Source: Actinomycetota bacterium
GTDB lineage: Bacteria; Actinomycetota; Actinomycetes; Propionibacteriales; Propionibacteriaceae
Direction: 5' to 3'
NCBI GenBank assembly: GCA_020161795.1
Contig: JAIUOR010000055.1
Location: 1 to 64,000, forward strand
Length of the DNA: 64,000 nucleotides
The notes beneath the pieces are model-generated. The model saw nothing but the letters and a program-made list of their open reading frames with translations, was not told the DNA's origin and searched no databases. Of the stretch, positions 61,679 through 64,000 are shown in pieces (position 1 is the stretch's first letter; each line of letters begins with the position of its first letter). A program made the translations under genes and the position numbers.

Positions 61679-62403
61679 AGCCGATCGAGATCGTGCTGGT
61701 GTACCAGTCGCTGCTGGGCATCTACGGGGACCGTGGCAACGCGATGGTGCTGCGCCGGCGGCTGGCCTGGCGGGGCATCGAGGCCCGGCTGATCGAGGTG
61801 GAGCCGGGCGATCCGCTCCCGGCCTCCGGTGCGATCTACCTGCTGGGCGGCGGCGAGGACGGCGCCCAGGTGTCGGCCGTCCGGAGACTGCGCGAGGACG
61901 GCAACCTGTTCCGGGCGATCGAGGGCGGTGCGGTCCTGTTCGCGGTCTGCGCGGGCTACCAGATCACCGGCCACAGCTTCACCATCGGCGAGCACGACGA
62001 GGTGATCGAGGGGCTCGGGCTGCTCGACGTCACCACCCGGCGCGGTACCGAGCGTGCGGTGGGCGAAAGCCTCAGCCACTGGACCAGGCCGGACGGCACC
62101 GAATCGTTGATCACCGGCTTCGAGAACCACGGCGGCTTCACCACGCTGGGTCCTGGGGCCGCTCCCCTGGCCTTCGTCGAGATCGGCGTCGGCAACGCCA
62201 ACGACGGCACCGAAGGCGCCGTCCAGGGCCGGGTGATCGGCGCCTACCCGCACGGTCCGATCCTGGCCCGCAACCCCGAACTGGCCGATCACCTGCTGGA
62301 GCTGGCGCTGGATCGCGGGCTCGACCCGCTCCCCAGCACGGAACTGGACGAACTGCGCCGCCAGCGCATAGCCGCGGTGCGGAAGGCCGGGCTGCGCCGC
62401 TGA
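61675..62403 (+). CDS. gatD: Lipid II isoglutaminyl synthase, glutaminase subunit GatD
   Basis: 242 aa class I glutamine amidotransferase-like (CobB/CobQ type) subunit that supplies ammonia to MurT. Nucleophile Cys92 in FAVCAGYQ and catalytic His193 in AYPHGPIL. YLLGGGEDGAQ near residue 56 and GFENHGG are also family motifs. ATG 61675 overlaps the murT stop by 4 nt, consistent with a 1:1 complex. Confidence 0.95.
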   Translation: MKPIEIVLVYQSLLGIYGDRGNAMVLRRRLAWRGIEARLIEVEPGDPLPASGAIYLLGGGEDGAQVSAVRRLREDGNLFRAIEGGAVLFAVCAGYQITGHSFTIGEHDEVIEGLGLLDVTTRRGTERAVGESLSHWTRPDGTESLITGFENHGGFTTLGPGAAPLAFVEIGVGNANDGTEGAVQGRVIGAYPHGPILARNPELADHLLELALDRGLDPLPSTELDELRRQRIAAVRKAGLRR

Positions 62404-62463
62404 GCCGGAACCGGCCCGGGGAACGGCGATCCTGGGTAGGTTGATGATCGACGAATCGCACCG

Positions 62464-63288
62464 ATGGGAATCCGCATGGCCACTCCGCAGCTCTCCGTGC
62501 AGCTCTACACCGTCCGGGATCAACTGGCCGACGATCTCGACGGCACCCTGGAACGGCTCGCCGCGCTGGGGTTCGCCCAGGTCGAGGCCTTCGATCTGGT
62601 GAACAGCGCGCCGGCGCTCGCCGGGGCGCTGCGGCGCCACGGGCTGCGCGCCCCGACCGCCCACGCCATGTTCCTCGGCGACGCGATCGCCGCCGGAGCC
62701 GACGAGGTGCCGACCGCGATGCTCGACGCGGTCTTCGATGCCGCCGCCGAGCTGGGCGTGGGCACCGTCTTCGAGCCCTTCGTCGGCCCCGAACACTGGG
62801 GCAGCGCCGACCAGGTCCGCCGGACCGCCGACCTGCTGAATCGCGCGTCCGCCGCCGCGGCGGCTCGCGGGATCGCGCTGGGCTATCACAACCACTCGAT
62901 GGAGTTCCACCACAGCTTCGACGGGGTCTCCGCCTACGAACTGTTCGCCGCCGAGCTCGATCCGGCGGTCGTCCTCGAACTCGACGCCTACTGGGCGCAG
63001 GTCGGCCGGCAGGACGTGCCCGCGCTGGCGGCTCGGCTGGGCTCGCGCATCGCGGCGCTGCACGTCAAGGACGGCAGCACCGACAACGACCGGTTCCTGC
63101 CCGGCGTGCCCGACACCGCACCGCTCGGCCAGGTGCCGGCCGGGTTGGGCGCGGTACCGCTGGCGGCCGTGCTCGCTGCCGCGCCCGGGCTGGACTACGC
63201 GGTCGTCGAGTTCGACGCCGTCGACGGCGACATCTTCGCCGCGATCGCCGGCACGGTCGGCTTCCTGGCCCAGCTCGGGATCCGCTGA
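62464..63288 (+). CDS. Sugar phosphate isomerase/epimerase family TIM-barrel protein
   Basis: 274 aa AP-endonuclease-2/xylose-isomerase-like barrel: LSVQLYTVRDQLADDLDGTLERLAALGFAQVEAF, FEPFVG, LGYHNHSMEFH, VVLELDAYWAQVGRQDV, IAALHVKDGS and AVVEFDAVDGDIFAAI. The metal-binding Glu/Asp/His set expected for the family (E in ME-H, D in ELDAYW, H in LHVKD, E near the end) can be placed. Substrate unknown. Related proteins act on inositols and keto-sugars. ATG 62464 or 62476 are both plausible. Convergent with leuS. Confidence 0.85.
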   Translation: MGIRMATPQLSVQLYTVRDQLADDLDGTLERLAALGFAQVEAFDLVNSAPALAGALRRHGLRAPTAHAMFLGDAIAAGADEVPTAMLDAVFDAAAELGVGTVFEPFVGPEHWGSADQVRRTADLLNRASAAAAARGIALGYHNHSMEFHHSFDGVSAYELFAAELDPAVVLELDAYWAQVGRQDVPALAARLGSRIAALHVKDGSTDNDRFLPGVPDTAPLGQVPAGLGAVPLAAVLAAAPGLDYAVVEFDAVDGDIFAAIAGTVGFLAQLGIR

Positions 63289-63301
63289 CCCCGGGCCGCG
63301 A

Positions 63302-64000
63302 TCAGGCCGGGACGATGCTGACCAGCTTGGGCGCCCGGACGATCACCTGACGCACCTCCCGGCCGTCCAGCGCCCGCTGCACGCCGGGTTCGGCCAGGGC
63401 CAGGGCTTCCAGTTCGGCCTCGGTCACCGACGGGGAGACCTCCAGCTTGGCGCGCACCTTGCCCTGCACCTGCACCACGCAGGTCACCGACTCGGCCACC
63501 AGCAGCGCCGGATCGGGGGTCGGCCAGGACGAGTTGGCCACCGACGGGGCGTGGCCCAGCAGCTCCCACATCTCCTCGGCCAGGTACGGGGCCACCATGC
63601 TCAGCGCCTGGGTGACGAACTCCACGGCCTCGCGGACGGCGGGATCGCTGCCGCCGGCACCGGCGTCGATGCCTCGGCGGGCGGCATTGACCAGCTCCAT
63701 GATGCGGGCCACGACGACGTTGAACCGCCGGCCCTCCAACGCCTCGGTGAGGTCGGCGACGGAGCGGTGGGTGATCCGCCGCAGCGTCGGATCGCCGGTG
63801 GCCGGGTCGGTGCCGGGCTCGGAGGTCACGTCCGCGGCCAGCCGGTAGGCGCGCTGCAGGAACTTCACCGTCGAGCCGGGCGACATGTCCGCCCAGTCGA
63901 TGTCATCCTCCGGCGGGCCGGCGAAGACCACGGTGGTGCGGATCGCGTCCACCCCGAAGGCGTCGATCTGGGCGCCCAGGTCGACCCCGTTGCCCAGCGA
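63302..64000 (-). CDS. leuS: Leucyl-tRNA synthetase (partial, C-terminal portion)
   Basis: 233 codons including the stop are present. The right edge cuts the enzyme within the KMSKS loop: the first visible residues are SLGNGVDLG, the end of the KMSKSLGN motif. [26 protein letters not shown], then the anticodon-binding domain ([47 protein letters not shown]), then the C-terminal [15 protein letters not shown] domain identify LeuS. The catalytic and editing domains lie outside the window. Confidence 0.95.
   Translation of the reverse strand, partial: SLGNGVDLGAQIDAFGVDAIRTTVVFAGPPEDDIDWADMSPGSTVKFLQRAYRLAADVTSEPGTDPATGDPTLRRITHRSVADLTEALEGRRFNVVVARIMELVNAARRGIDAGAGGSDPAVREAVEFVTQALSMVAPYLAEEMWELLGHAPSVANSSWPTPDPALLVAESVTCVVQVQGKVRAKLEVSPSVTEAELEALALAEPGVQRALDGREVRQVIVRAPKLVSIVPA

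Overview
The window is 64 kb of GC-rich, gene-dense DNA with GTG and TTG starts, frequent 1-8 nt gene overlaps and actinobacterial-type regulatory sites. Gene content and order (sigA/sigB, a ftsK-rimO-pgsA-cinA-XRE-DUF3046 run, recA-recX, miaB-miaA-dapF-hflX, lexA divergent from a small membrane gene, nrdR-nrdJ, ndgR divergent from leuCD, murT-gatD) point to a chromosomal segment of an actinomycete. The only ribonucleotide reductase seen is the B12-dependent class II enzyme, which fits a propionibacterial relative (Propionibacteriaceae). That placement is inference. I see no rRNA or tRNA gene, CRISPR array, transposase, phage gene or replication origin. No gene-free stretch reaches 300 bases.

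Layout. 1-6210: primary sigma factor (cut by the left edge), a prolyl oligopeptidase, SigB, TesB thioesterase and a PAC2 protein. 6357-15109: a transcriptionally co-oriented catabolic cluster: LacI regulator, SDR dehydrogenase, family I CoA-transferase, thiolase, ACS-type MFS importer, glycerate kinase and CoA ligase, with perfect 13-bp hairpins between some cistrons. Its substrate cannot be assigned and it is the best candidate for an undescribed pathway. 15161-18797: DUF4184 membrane protein, then an ECF sigma factor overlapping a one-TM protein with a large kelch-like outer domain. 18805-24648: HrpA helicase, universal stress protein, PNPOx-like protein, VTT membrane protein. 24734-33802: nrdJ, nrdR, the SOS divergon (lexA and a small membrane protein with LexA boxes between), DinG-type helicase, hflX, dapF.

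33795-48855: miaA, a 56-aa MT0933-like protein with its own terminator, miaB, RNase Y, recX-recA (LexA box upstream), a three-gene ABC importer lying between recA and its usual neighbour DUF3046, then XRE regulator, cinA domain, pgsA, rimO and ftsK. 49047-54056: thiL, ddl, plsC, leuD, leuC. 54155-64000: NdgR-type IclR regulator, a rhomboid that lacks catalytic residues, ferrochelatase, MarR regulator with an integral membrane partner, MFS exporter, SGNH hydrolase, murT-gatD, a TIM-barrel isomerase and the C-terminal part of leuS (cut by the right edge).

Regulatory themes. Several genes (ptrB, PAC2, DUF4184, PNPOx, lexA, XRE, ftsK, ndgR, the 58-kb MFS gene) have a -10-like hexamer ending 6-7 nt before the start codon, the signature of leaderless transcripts. 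SOS control is directly visible as four LexA boxes. DnaA-box-like TGTGGA motifs cluster in front of nrdR and recA. A 73-bp cloverleaf-like inverted repeat sits between the convergent VTT and nrdJ genes.
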